DNA of 64,000 bases. Origin: Diphasiastrum complanatum (Eukaryota; Streptophyta; Lycopodiopsida; Lycopodiales; Lycopodiaceae). The stretch lies in assembly GCA_029204225.1 (NCBI GenBank), contig CM055103.1, positions 42,179,368-42,243,367 on the forward strand, in the 5' to 3' direction. Both the position numbers and the translations under genes were made by a program. This document shows positions 46,963 to 60,604 of the stretch, piece by piece (the stretch's first letter is position 1; each line of letters opens with the position of its first letter). The notes beneath the pieces were generated by a model. The model was not told the origin of the DNA. It searched no databases and was given only the letters and a program-made list of their open reading frames with translations.

Positions 46963-47612
46963 GAAAGATTCAACTAGTTTGATCATTTTGTCAATATTTC
47001 CATATTTGTCATATTGAGGCCAAAACTTGTTTTAGACTTAGAGAATAACTTTTCAAAGTTCATTAGTCTAAATTTCATTTGAATATACACTTTTTGAAAG
47101 TGTGGGAAAGTTTGGAGACGAGTTTTAGAAGATTCAAATTTGAATAGTTGGGTACATTGAATCTAGACCCAAAAATAGTAGGGTTAGCATTTTGGAGGGA
47201 AAGCCAAGTGGCCGAATAGGGTTTGGACCTGTTATAAAAGGATGTAACTCATGAAGAGAGTGATCTTCTCTCTTCTCTATCTCATTTCATGCTAATACAT
47301 GGTTCTCTTGGGTTCTACTATCCATTGGTGCACTATAATTGTGATTGCATGCAATTTTATCTACATAATGATCTATAATTGCTATTTTCAGATCCACACG
47401 TGTGAAATACAGTAGCTTGCTGGTTTTGTACGGAAAGCAACAGTACTTTATTATTTCATTCAAGTTTGATCAAGTTCTATTAGTGTTTGCATCTAATTTT
47501 GTGTGTAGATGCTGATTTTTTCTACACTGGTGAGATTGGTAGACGTGTATTTCTCTTTCTAACCAAAGATCTTTCAAGTTGATTGGATCTTAAGGATCTA
47601 AGAACTTTCACA
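46960..47612 (+). repeat. Copia-5 3' LTR
   Basis: 653 bp, TGTGAAAG to CTTTCACA, with TATAAAAG inside. Followed by CCAAA, the copy of the left duplication. Confidence 0.95.
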
Positions 47613-48645
47613 CCAAATAGCATAGGATACTCTTTGTAAGTCTTATTCCTAACCTAGCATAGGAGTGGCACATTTGGAATGAGTCCAAATAGTGCTTAGA
47701 CAGGGTAGAGAGAAAATAGGGGATAAAAATAGCATGTTTTATATTGTTTTTGGATCTTGAGATCTTGACCCCTAATTAGGGTGGATCAAGTGGATCTTTA
47801 GGCTAGATGTTAGGGTTAGGTGATGAGTACACAGAAGCCCTAATATGCACAGATCTGAACTCTACATGTATAAATATGTGATGGGATTTCCATCCAATCA
47901 TCGAGATTTCCTTCTTGAGTTTATGATTTGATTGATAAATGCTATTGGCATATGATTTTTTGTGATGATTGAATGAGTTTGGAGTTGCAGGTATAGTACA
48001 CAGGTAGCAGCAGGCCGTACTTTCACACGTGTGAAGAGTTTTGGAGCTAATTCATGGAGTTCAAGCCAAGATAAGCTAGGAATCAATGCATTGATTATTA
48101 ATCTAGCTTCTAGATCTTGTTTGGATCTTAAATAGGTGCTTTCTCCATCATTTCTAGGATCAAGTGGGTTTATTTTTCTGTATTTTTATCAGTGACCAAG
48201 GGTTTTACGTGCATTTTTGTGTGCACGTGCACAAAAATGTGTTGAAACCAACTCTAGTGTTAAGTGCAAGCCTGCTCGCTCTTTTAACGCTTGTGCTCTG
48301 TTTTTTTTTTTCTTTGGATACCTTTGTCACATACACAAGCAATTCAAAAATAACACTCTATTATTGCAAACAATATGTTTTGTGCTTGTGAATACATTAT
48401 ATAACTTTAGATTAAAGAATTTAGGGGTCATAGATTCAAAAAATAAAATCTTATATCAATAATATGCTATAATACACACATGCCAAAATGCAAAACTCTC
48501 TTTCTCTCTCTCTCTAATTTATACTTTATTTTCACAAATGTAATCTTTTCTATAAGAATATAACAATCACTTCTCTCTCTCTCTCATTATATTAGATTAC
48601 AAATTTAACTTTTTAACAATGTAACTCATCATACAATATGTATTC

Positions 48646-48731
<86 letters not shown>

Positions 48732-49080
48732 TAACAAATCTAACATTCAATTATCATCATACACTATGTATTTTTCTAGTACCTTAATACCCAAATCAAA
48801 ATGCAAATCTCTCTCTCTGTCTCATTATCTAATTTATATTTTATTTTCACAAATGTAATAATTTCTATAAGATTCTAATAATCACTTCTCTCTCTCTCTC
48901 TCTCTCTCTCTCTAACAAAGTACAAATTTAACATTCAATTTTCATCATACATTATCTATTCATCTATTTTTACAATATATGACAGAATTTGGATAATGTG
49001 AGATCATAAGACTCCACATATCCCCTTGTTTAATTTTTATTTTCTTGATGGATTGATCAAAAATTTCTTTTCTTTTATTC
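47613..49080. other. Rest of the Copia-3 LTR and microsatellite-rich spacer
   Basis: The sequence after the CCAAA duplication continues the LTR begun at 26620, with TTCACACGTGTGAAG near 48025; its end is unclear. From 48480 to 48920 three or more CT arrays (one with (CA)n at 48687-48729) alternate with related AT-rich blocks (tttattttcacaaatgtaat). No gene seen. Confidence 0.6.
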
Positions 49081-49085
49081 TGAAC

Positions 49086-49922
49086 TCATTCAGTCTCGAT
49101 TAATGAAAGACGACGATCCTCTTCCAGTTGCGTCACAGAAATCATCTGCTCCCGGAGACTATCGTGTTCATCCATTCGCTCTTTATTACTAATGCAAAAC
49201 GTTGAAACTTTAAATTCTATCGGTAGTATGGGATGTATTCCATACACAAGATAGTATGGAGTCTGCCTAGTTGTAATCTTTTCAGCAGTTTTATATGCCC
49301 ATAAGATGGATGGTAACTTCTGATCCCAATCAAAAGAATGTGTTTCTGTTACTTTATTCAAAATTTTACATAGAATTCTATTTGCCCGCTCCGTAAGCCC
49401 ATTTGCTTTTGAATTATATGGAGTGGTTTGACGATGTGTAATAGAAAAATATGACAACATGGCTTCTATGGTCTGATTAAAGAAATGGGTTCCCCTATCG
49501 CTAACGAGTTCTAAGGGACAACCATATCGCGTGATAATGTTTTGGAATAAAAACTTTGCTATAGTCTTAGCATCGTTCTTAATTGTGGCTTCGGCCTCTA
49601 CCATCTTGGTAGCATAGTCCATGGCAACGAGTATGTAACGACGACGAGTTTTACGCATGATCGGTTTAATAGGCTTGCTGATGGTCTTGTGTCCAATGGT
49701 ACTCAACAAATTTTTTTTAGTAAACTCGTTAAATGAGTTATGGTCTTCAATATAAATTGTAACCTGAGATAGTTCTCCTATTGGTGATCTTCTAGCTGCA
49801 TTGGCTAACCTTAAATGTCTTAAAGTGGGTGCTATTCTATGATGAATGCCTAATTCATATGTTGTTTCTTCAGTCATTATATTTACACTAGATCCGGAAT
49901 CTATGGGTACATTATCTAACAT
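49086..49922 (-). pseudogene. Gypsy-1 protease joined directly to integrase
   Basis: A continuous 278-residue frame. Residues 1-70 are a retroviral aspartic protease (VPIDSGSSVNIMTE, GELSQVTIYIED). From about residue 95 it is an integrase core (RYILVAMDYATKMVEAEA, LVSDRGTHFF, NSKANGLTERANR, WAYKTAEKITTRQTPY). The expected ~500 residues of reverse transcriptase and RNase H are missing, yet the frame stays open across the join. Catalytic D,D,E are present (DYA, DRG, TERAN). Confidence 0.9.
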
Positions 49923-50082
49923 GCAGCCATTAATTACTACTTCAATCTCTGGTTGGCCTTCATCACCATAAATAACTAATCCTATGTTACTGGTAACTTT
50001 GCTTTTCTTCTCTTTTTATTTTGCAAAAATTGCTTAATTTCTTTTTTATAATATTGGTTATCGTCTAATAACTGTTTAAAAG

Positions 50083-51084
50083 TTATATTGGGCATTCTAG
50101 AAACAAGGTCTTTGACAATATTATAAGAATGGATTCTAAGTGGCGGGGTATCTCGCTACTTATAACTGGATCTGAAAATGTCACTTTTTTAACTTTTCTA
50201 GTTTCTTCGTCTAAAAGCTTCTTAGCTTCTGAACTAATATCAACATCATAATGTTTTCCATTAGACTTATCAAGCTTTAATTCTTTATTACTAGGAATTT
50301 TTACTAATTGTTCTGCGACCTTCACTTTTTCTGTCGCGTTTTTTGTAGTTTTCACAATTTTTGCCTTAGTTTTTTTCTTATCTTTAAGAATTAAAGAATC
50401 TTTACTACTTCTTGTAGTTACTTTATTTACTTTTTCCTCTGAATCTGGCCATTGATGATCTTGATCTAATAATTCAAACTCTACTTCTATCCTCTGAATT
50501 ATCATTTCAGTGTTAGTCTTAGATGGCCGAAGGTCGTCTTCCCTAGGCGAGTTTACAAACCTTGGTTTAGACCGTGGCTGTTGTGGCTGAGAACATTCAG
50601 CAGTGACATGCCCATCACCTTTACAATTAGTGCAGAGCGGCACATATCCTGCTGATCTCCTAGGTTCAGGGCAATCAGGCGAATAGTGACCCAGGGCTCC
50701 GCAATTGAAGCACGAACCCCTTATTCTGGTTGGTGGAGTGGAATCTCATGTTCCGTCCCTTCGCAAAATAGTGTACTGTTGACCAGTACGCTATTTTGAT
50801 ATCATAGTTTTTTGGTTAGTAGGAGTTGCAGTATAAGCTACCTCCTCATGATTATTAATTGGACAGAGGAATAGTTCCTCTTCTAAATAATTAGTCTGTA
50901 AACTGGAACAGTTGGTCTTAGAATGACCTTCCTTCCCACACATGGTACACCAAACATTGGTGTTAGGCTTCGCTTTCTTTCGCTTGGCTTTAACATCAGA
51001 TATTTGGACCTTTAGATCACTCATTTCTCTTGTTAACAACTCAACACTTTTTCTTAATGGATCTATCTTTTCGGATCTCTCCAT
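50083..51084 (-). pseudogene. Gypsy-1 zinc-knuckle and linker region
   Basis: Two knuckles are visible: CTMCGKEGHSKTNC (about 50950-50910) and CTNCKGDGHVTAEC (about 50635-50590). A third, CFNCGALGHYSPDC-like, lies between them near 50700-50660. A Lys/Glu-rich linker (KKTKAKIVKTTKNATEKVKV) follows to 50083. Frames shift near 50780 and 50640. Confidence 0.8.
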
Positions 51085-51099
51085 TCTTTTCTATTCTTA

Positions 51100-52003
51100 G
51101 TTTTCCTATAAGAATATTTTTATTCCGATGAAGAAGAATAAGATGAATACTCACAAGATTCTTCCATATCCACTGAATCAGATTCTGATTCAGACTCAGT
51201 AGATGTTTCAGATTCTTCAGTTCGTTTAAATTTGTGTTTTTTACTACTTTTTTTTTCATTTTTCGAGAAATTCGAAAGGTTTCGTAATTCTCGGCAGAGG
51301 CAATGACATCTTCCAACGATCCATTTTCTTAGGCAAACCACCCAAGAACCATTCATTCTGCATAGGAATTGGATACTGGGCTCCTAACTTTCCTATTAAA
51401 TTCTTAACCCTACGAGTATATTTGCTAAGTGATTCCTTTGACTTTTTTTCAACAGAGTTAAGCCGAGCCAACAATCTAGTGGAATATCCTATCTCCCTAA
51501 ACTGTTTAAGGAATGCTGCTTTTAAAGCGTTCCAAGTATTAACTGTTTTCGGTACTAATTGACTGTACCAAATCCTAGCCTGCTTCCGCAGAAGACCTGG
51601 CAAAACTAACTTTATCCTCATATGTCTGCTCTTTGTTTGGTATGGTAATGGATTCAAATTGTGACATATAACTATCTGCATCTTCAGATGATAATCCCTT
51701 AAAGTAATCATATCTGATTTTTGTAGATGTGGGTGGCGCTGGATTAGCCATATTAACAGATGGTGGTGAACTAGATGAACTTGGAGGATCTGAATCTAAA
51801 CTTCGCTTGGACAAAGAGTCTGAACTTGGTTCGGAAGTAGAATCAGACGAATCTGATTCAGGTGAATCTGTAGAACTTGGTGTTTCAACGGATCTTTCCT
51901 CAAATGAATCTACAAATGCTGTAGTAGCGTGTAAAAGATCATTAAACGCTTTAGGTGTTAATCTTGCTCTAACTGGTGAGTTTTGCAAATTCTGCAAATA
52001 CAA
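51100..52003 (-). pseudogene. Gypsy-1 gag
   Basis: It starts near 52003 with an acidic Ser-rich region (STDSPESDSSDSTSEPSSDS), then YFKGLSSEDADSYMSQFESI. The Retrotrans_gag core follows: ARIWYSQLVPKTVNTWNALK, FLKQFREIGYS and YTRRVKNLIGKLGAQYP. One shift near 51600 and another near 51300 are needed. The tail is again Ser/Glu-rich. Confidence 0.88.
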
Positions 52004-52154
52004 ATATCTAGACTTCCTATATGCTTCTAAACGTTGTGCATGCTCTAAGTGTTTTGTTCAATAATTGCTTGAGATTATGTTATTGGCATGCATTACATGA
52101 GAAAGATTAGTAGATGTAATACACTTAAAAATATTGCAAAAGGTGAAATTCATC

Positions 52155-52173
52155 TCCCCGGCAAGGGTGCCAA
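52155..52173 (-). promoter_or_regulatory. Gypsy-1 primer-binding site
   Basis: Minus strand TTGGCACCCTTGCCGGGG just inside the LTR, similar to the sites TGGCGCCGTTGCCGGGG used by plant Tat/Athila-type gypsy elements. Confidence 0.8.
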
Positions 52174-52177
52174 ATTA

Positions 52178-53428
52178 TGTGGTGGCCTAGTTGTTATAGA
52201 TTTCCACAAAATCAATGAATTACATAAAGGTTTGATTGTTCTCCAAGAGAGAGAATAATCTCATCTTTTGTATGGTAAATGTATGTATGATGATAAACAG
52301 ACTAGAGTGTATAAAGTTCACAATGAATACTACAACGACATAACTGGTTATCCAAAGATATTTGGGTAGATTGGCATCCAGGAACACCAATGATGAAACG
52401 ATTTGGTCAAGGTTTGTAATTGTAAGAATCACTTTATCTTTTAGGCTCTTCAAGCATCAGGAAAACAGTCAGAACTGACAGCAACTAGCAATTAGATTCA
52501 TCAAGCAGAATCACATTAGCTAAAAGTTCTTCTTAATCAAACATAGAGAATTAGTTTTGATCGCAGGAAGCAAACAAGACAGAGCCTCAATCAATCCCAT
52601 TATCTGAACACATAGCTCATTCAGAGTTGAAGGAATTTCTGTTAAAAGTTATGTTTAACCACTTTGGCTAATTTCCTACGCACATTAGTCAGAATTATTA
52701 CTTGATGGTGTCGCTTGAAAATCCGTGTTAGAGTAACTGAAATTCAGTATAACTTAAGAGATGTGTGTGACGCAAACAAAACAATATCACAATCAATCAC
52801 AGATCATACAGACTGTGTTCGCACGAATGGTAAGAAGTAATTCTGTGAGAGATAACAGAAGGAACGAATGTTCAAGCTATAAGAACTTGCTCTTCACTCT
52901 TTATTGATACTCAGCTCTGCATAGAAATGCGTTGAAGACCTGCCATAACTGTCTGCTCAGTTGATGTCCTGAAAGAAAACTGCCTGCTGACCTGCATGAG
53001 AGGAAGAGAGCGATGTCTTCGCTGGTCTTACTAGAAAACCCTGTGACTGATGCCCGAGATGGCTGGAGGTGCATTGTGGCTTGCCGCCTTCTAACTTATG
53101 TGGAGAAGAACCTCTCTTCGTTGGCCTGAGAAAATGCGAAGAGAGAGAGAAGAAGTGTGAAGGTTTCCCTTGAAGAAGTGTGAAGCTGCCTTTAAGAAAT
53201 GTGAAGCTGCCTTTAAGAAATGCGAAGGTGTCGGAAGGTAGAAAATCCTGAAAAATGCAAAGGTGGGAGGCTCTGGCTGCGTGGAGGTGCTCCGATGTAG
53301 GCACTAAAGAATGAACGAGGCTCCGAAAATCCCGAATAGTGTGAAATGTGTGACAATGGCCCTTCAGATTGAGATTTAGCAATAAAAAGCCGAAATCATT
53401 AACAAATTGTTGAAACCAGATCACCACA
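52178..53428 (-). repeat. Gypsy-1 5' LTR
   Basis: TGTGGTG at 52178 and CACCACA ending at 53428 form 7-bp inverted ends 1,251 bp apart. Inner sequence includes short direct repeats (GAAGTGTGAAGCTGCCTTTAAGAA-type, 53170-53225). Open frames inside are not recognised. Confidence 0.8.
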
Positions 53429-54850
53429 AGGGAACCTCAATTATAGCATTCGACAAAGGCAAAAATGGTTGAGTGTGGAGAAAGTCACAGTTCTTCCAAT
53501 TTTCTAAAGAAAAAACTCAATTTGAAGAAGGTTTTCAAGAAAATTCAATTCTTTATCATTATAGTCACTATAAATGATAATGTGGAGCTGGTGCTAGGGC
53601 AACTTTGGGCAAGGAAGAAGTTGTGAAAAATTGCATCTCGTTTGGTGAATATTTGAATATGCTATGGACTGAGTTTTTGGTTTAAAAACTTGAAAGATTC
53701 AAGTTTCAGTGAAAGAAATTAATAGATGTTCCCTTTTAAGTCCAACTCAAATTCACCCTTGTTGATTAAAATCCATCTTTTCTATTATGTCATTATTTGT
53801 AAATAGCTATCAAGCTAACAGATTCAATAGATAAATTTAATTGCCTTATAAATTAGCTCATTATCTATTCTATGATAATTAATTTTTCAAGGGCTCCTAG
53901 CATCAATCAGTTTCCAGGCCTCTTTTCCCTCGTATCATGAAGTGATATATTTGTCTATAAATTTTAACATGAAGAGATTGCTCTATCTAAAGTTTACTTT
54001 AATGTGTGTTATAAGTTTATAAGTTAGTCTCAATTGAGTGTCAAGTTGTAACTTCTAGAGTTCCTTCCCAAGTGCTATCGAAATTTTGGGCTCCCATGAG
54101 ATAGAAATTAAAGCTTAAACCACAATATTAAAATCTCATGTAGTTTTCTAAATCGTGTCAATTAGCTTAATGAATTTTATGAACTACTAAACTTTAGTTT
54201 AAAACTATGTTAGTATTATGCTAAGTATATAGTTCCCTACAACATAAAGCACTCCTAGTATTTTTCCTTTGTTATTTAGGGTGCGTTTCTGGAGCATATT
54301 GCACTCCTAATATTTTTCCTTTGTTATTATTTAATATCTAGGGAGTGTGTGTGTGTCTTAGGGTAGTATAAGGGGGTAAAAATATTAGGAATACTTTATG
54401 TCAGGTGATGCATTCATCTGAGGGCATTCCCATCAAGCGAGACTCCGTTTCCTTCAGGCTACGTCGCCCTCGAGGTCATGAGGGTCTCCCCTCCTTGGGA
54501 ACGGCCCTCAAATGAATACATCACCTATTACATAAAATAGCTAGTGATATTTGAAAGTCTAACATCATTCAATTTTTTTAGATAAGCATTTTGAGATGCT
54601 TGTTATATGATCTCACATGGCGATAACTCCAAGAAGCATTTTCATGTTATGGCTTTCTCAAATTGCCATGCCTGGGTGAGGTGATCTCTTCTTAAAGTGG
54701 CATGTCCATGATGATATGGTGTAAAGGAGGTGAAGGAAATAGGACATGTACTAACTTATGACCTTTTTGGATCATGGGATCCTCGTCATGTAGTTAAATA
54801 GGACATAAAAGCCAAAAGAAAAGAATAGAAATTTACTACGAGATGGATTC
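53429..54850. other. Spacer upstream of alpha-tubulin
   Basis: No gene. AT-rich, with a direct repeat of ACTCCTAATATTTTTCCTTT at about 54250 and 54308 and the fold-back element at 54391-54540. Confidence 0.7.
54391..54540. repeat. Fold-back (MITE-like) hairpin
   Basis: The left arm TACTTTATGTCAGGTGATGC... (54391-54427) pairs with the right arm ending CATCACCTATTACATAAAATA (54500-54540), about 35 of 40 positions by eye. The GC-rich centre (ccttcaggctacgtcgccct) stands out from its AT-rich surroundings. Terminal structure without coding suggests a small non-autonomous element or a structured relic. Confidence 0.65.
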
Positions 54851-54860
54851 ATGTGAATGA

Positions 54861-56995
<2,135 letters not shown>

Positions 56996-57152
56996 CTCAA
57001 TGGTATAAGCCTAAGCACAAGAAAACAGAACTCAACAGCTAGCTCTAATCTTACATGCCAGAGAAATAAGTTTTTATGAAGAAAAAAATGTTCTGATCCT
57101 CATTAATGCTCGGAAGAATATCATCCTGTACTGTACGCTTGATCTGTTTCCA

Positions 57153-57158
57153 AATAAA
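57153..57158 (+). terminator. Polyadenylation signal of alpha-tubulin
   Basis: AATAAA about 160 bp after the stop codon, in a T-rich 3' region. Confidence 0.65.
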
Positions 57159-57257
57159 ACTCTATTTCCTCAACTTTCAACTAATCTATGCCTTTCTATC
57201 TTTGCATACTCTTGTGCATTCTGATAGTTTATGACAAGTGATATGATGAGTGAAAAT

Positions 57258-57496
57258 TGTTGGGATATATAATGTATGCATTCACATCACAAACAAAGTA
57301 ACTAGTTAAAATATCAGTGTAATACCAGTGGGGTCCCCAACCGTCATGTACCTTTTCAAAACATCTTCTCTCTCAGCTACATGTAATGGGCAACGCGCCC
57401 TCATCTCTCATTCATTCAATAAAGATGTGATGTAGTTATGCTATCTCTCTCTCATAGACTTGCTGCACTATCTGAAAACGAACATGGTATCAGAGC
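57258..57496 (+). repeat. Short copia LTR with primer-binding site (remnant)
   Basis: TGTTGGG at 57258 runs to CGAACA at 57484, directly followed by TGGTATCAGAGC (57485-57496). The 227-bp LTR, with AATAAAG near its end and CT repeats, resembles a small copia or TRIM-type element. About 100 bp of internal sequence follow. No coding region or second LTR is visible. Confidence 0.75.
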
Positions 57497-57639
57497 TTGG
57501 CTCTCTGGCATCATCCTTGAGGCATTCCGGATTACACCGCCTCATTCTCTGCCTACCTGCATCTTATCCACACAAGAGATGAAGAGAACCAGCGGAAGCT
57601 CAAGAGAAGGATTGCTACTTACTAGTGAATGTTTATGAA

Positions 57640-59000
57640 ACTAGTTCTGCACTAACTAGCAGTCACCAGTCTACTGTCTTAGTCACTGTGAGATTCAGCA
57701 GGTCAGAATATCCAGCACACAGATTCATAAAATAGGATAATACAGTTTTAGAAAGACTAGAAGAAAGAATATTATGTACAAAAACTCTCTCTAATTATGT
57801 TGCTGCTTATTCCACTCGTTATGTTGATCCATTCTAAACCTGTTGCATGATTTCCTCTTTGATTCATTGCCCACAATCCTAGGTGGATTTTGGAGAAGCA
57901 TTTCAACGTTTCATTTTTAAAGTTTTGTTCCTTGGTAAATTATTTTTGTGTCATTTAAATTCAAGTCACAGCTCAAAAACAAACCTAATCCTACCTTCAC
58001 CCAACTCTAACCCTACCCTCGCAGCCCCAATAACCTCGTAGATGGGAATGGTAACTTTCCGAGCAAAAGCTTTGACTTTCTTTTTTAGCTTTTTTAGCTT
58101 AAAAATATATACATTGTGAATCTCATTAGCAAAAACATGACCACAAGTTATTGCACATGAATAAAAGCATTTAGAACATGATGACCAAAAAAAAGAAAAC
58201 ATGGAGACTCATTTTTTGAATTTTTGAATTTTTTAAAAAAGCATTTGGAACATGATGACCCAAAAAAATAGAAATGACAAGGAGACTCATTTTTTGAGTT
58301 TTTGAATTTTTTTAAAACAAATGCCAATATTTAAGATGCTTTGAAAAAATATATTGTAACACTAAAGAAAAACATCTTATTTTGTCAAAAATTTTAATCA
58401 TGCTAAAAAACTTAACTAATTAAAAAATAAATTATCTTCAACTAACCAAAATTAGATGATTTACAGAAAAATATAAAATTTGTTTTTAAGAAAAAATAGT
58501 TATTATTGTTGTCTCATTTTATTGTTTTGAGATTTAAAGAAATTGAACAATTTAAATTATAATCAATTCAAATAGTACTATTTATTTTTAATAATATTAA
58601 ATGAATGATTTTATACATTCAAAAAAATTAAAACACCACTTTAATTTTGCATTATTAACCATTAAAAACATAAGATTGCAAAGAACTATTCAGATGATGT
58701 TTTTATTTCAAATAAATTTAAAAAATTAAGATAGTTCAACATAGTTTGTATAATAATAAAATAAAATACATTGCACTCAAAAATCATCAATGTCTTTAAT
58801 ATCTTTTTTTTTGCGAAGGAGCTTCGGTAGAAATATTGGCTACTCCCTCCACTATCTCCTCAACAGTAACAACATTGTATTGTTGAACTAAGACATTAGC
58901 AAATTATCCTATGTGACCAACTTTCCCACTAGTGGAAGGTTGTGCTTTTTTAAATAGGAGAATTACTGAATCCTCACAATCTGTACTCTTGCCTACCTCT
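57640..59000. other. AT-rich spacer without genes
   Basis: Very AT-rich. A segment with GACAAGGAGACTCATTTTTTGA is partly duplicated at 58200 and 58275. Nothing else recognised. Confidence 0.65.
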
Positions 59001-59001
59001 G

Positions 59002-59277
59002 TCACTCATCTGGCAAAATCGACAAAGATTTCATTATCATTTTTATAAATTCTACCAAAGTTGAATCTAGTTCTACAACATCAACATGTTTGTCTTTCTG
59101 AATAGCACACGCGCTGGTAGTACTACTACCACTAAATAGATCTAAAACTCCGTCTGTTGGTTGTGACAAAATATCAATTAAATGATTAATTAATTGTTGT
59201 GGCTTTTGATAAGGACAAGCCATAGAACCTGTCATCGGATTTTTAAGTTTCTTCATGATTGTTGGAAATTGAAACAA
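59002..59277 (-). pseudogene. DNA N4/N6-methyltransferase-like fragment
   Basis: The minus strand encodes SMACPYQKPQQLINHLIDIL and then DGVLDLFSGSSTTSACAIQK and VVELDS. This is the C-terminal half of a beta-class DNA amino-methyltransferase (N6_N4_Mtase family): motif X (H/CP.QKP..L...LI) followed by AdoMet motif I (VLDLFSGSGTT-like). One Gly of motif I reads Ser. The catalytic motif IV (DPPY/SPPY) should lie upstream; decayed frames from 59300 to 59900 show no clear match. Frame extends upstream to about 59310 (LSSFGSLFQFPTI). Possibly part of a mobile element or a horizontally acquired gene. Confidence 0.65.
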
Positions 59278-59309
59278 GCTTCCAAAGCTAGATAACTTGA
59301 TGGTATATT

Positions 59310-60215
59310 ATGTCTCTAAATAACATCAAAAAAGAATTAATATTTCATTTTTGCTGCTCAAAGGATAAGGCCTCTAGAACTTTCAAAATCTTGATAGTTA
59401 AATCTTGTCACAAGTGTTTCTTGGACTTTCATAAATATTTTGTGCCTATAATATACAAAGTGTATATGTTAAATACTTTTAAAATAAAAAGATGAATAAG
59501 AAAAGTAAAGGTCAAATAGACACTCTCTAAAATAAAAATTATTTTTAGAATTCTCTTCCCATTTCGGCAAGGGAGAGTTGTCCATCAACAACTCTTGATA
59601 GAACACTTATGATTAATTTTGCACTACAAATGCAAGTTGATAAAAGTTGCCATATTTTATGAGGCTCTACATTGGATTCTTTACATCAAATGACAGGTCT
59701 GTCTCTTGTGTACTAAGAGCTCAAAGCTTGGCCAATTGATTAACATCACCAATAAGTTGGAGACTCTCATGTATTCTTTATAAAAGAATCAAATTCTCTG
59801 AATTAAAGTCATTTCATTCTATAATTTTGATCAATATTGTGATCCCAGGGAAGGAGTTTAGCTTCCTCCACTATCAATCTGGAAAAGGGTATGGCACTAA
59901 CACTGTAAGAGGAAACTACATGGGGGTATCCCTAGGATAACTACTTGCAAACTTATAAGCTATGAATGCCTCCAAGAACAAAAAAATGATAAGAATCTAG
60001 ATTAGAAAAATCAAAATCTGCAACATTGTTGCATTCAAAAGGGTTGACTAAAACTGGCTTGCATATGGTCTTTAAATATTATTTTCAAATTATGTACATG
60101 GGTTTCGTTTGGTTCCCTAACTTCAATGGGCCTATCCTGGGTCAATGGATTGTTTTTCACATTGATCAATATTCAGAATCAATGGGGTTTCTCAAATGTT
60201 TTTGGTTTTATGAAT
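59310..60215. other. Region without clear gene between two minus-strand fragments
   Basis: Short readable minus-strand stretches such as LFQFPTI and DNSPLPKWEENSKN hint at decayed coding, but stops are frequent in all frames. Confidence 0.4.
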
Positions 60216-60218
60216 TTC

Positions 60219-60600
60219 TTATCTGATTATCACAACATCAGAGGTATTCTGAAGGAGTCTAATTGAAGCACCAAACAAAATTAATGAGATTTCATATAGT
60301 TGTTTTTTATTTTCTTCAGAAGGAATTGTTTTTGGACGTTTCGCCATAACCTTGGGTCGAGATCTGGACTTGTCTGGAGAAGCTTCACTAGAAATTGTGG
60401 TTTTTTTTTTTTTTTTTGAGTGCTGGGAGGTAGAAGAAATAGCAAAAATTTCAGCAGTGGCTTGGCTTGAGGGGACAACAAAGGAAGCTATCTTGCCACA
60501 TCCCAATGAAATTGATTTTGAACTACGAGAAGAAAATATTAAATCCTTTCCTTCTGAGATTGCATCCAAAATAGTCTTCAGACATTGTTTTAAACTCTAA
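60219..60600 (-). pseudogene. Lys/Ser-rich minus-strand exon, unrecognised
   Basis: Read from about 60590: KQCLKTILDAISEGKDLIFS, then SSTSQHSKKKKKTTISSEAS and KSRSRPKVMAKRPKTIPSEE. The basic run looks like a nuclear-localisation signal. It lies 1 kb upstream of, and on the same strand as, the methyltransferase-like fragment and might be part of the same gene. A poly(T) tract (poly-Lys codons) makes slippage likely. Confidence 0.35.
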
Positions 60601-60604
60601 ACAT

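Larger units (their letters stand above)
26713..47612 (+). mobile_element. Copia-5: copia element with captured sequence in place of RT
   Basis: LTRs at 26713-27358 and 46960-47612 are flanked by the 5-bp duplication CCAAA (26708-26712 and 47613-47617). Between them lie gag, protease, integrase, a non-retroviral open frame, a stub of RNase H, a purine tract GAAGAGGGAG, and (inserted into the open frame) the whole of Copia-6 at 30705-46361. Without the insertion it would be about 5.2 kb. Confidence 0.95.
49086..53428 (-). mobile_element. Gypsy-1: Ty3/gypsy element lacking reverse transcriptase
   Basis: Minus strand: 5' LTR 52178-53428, primer-binding site, gag, two zinc knuckles, aspartic protease, then integrase with no reverse transcriptase or RNase H between. 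No 3' LTR is found below 49086. It is the only gypsy-type element in the window. Confidence 0.9.

Noticed and set aside
52220-52453. Minus-strand 77-residue frame within the Gypsy-1 LTR
   Set aside because: Lies inside the LTR, hydrophobic low-complexity, no motif.
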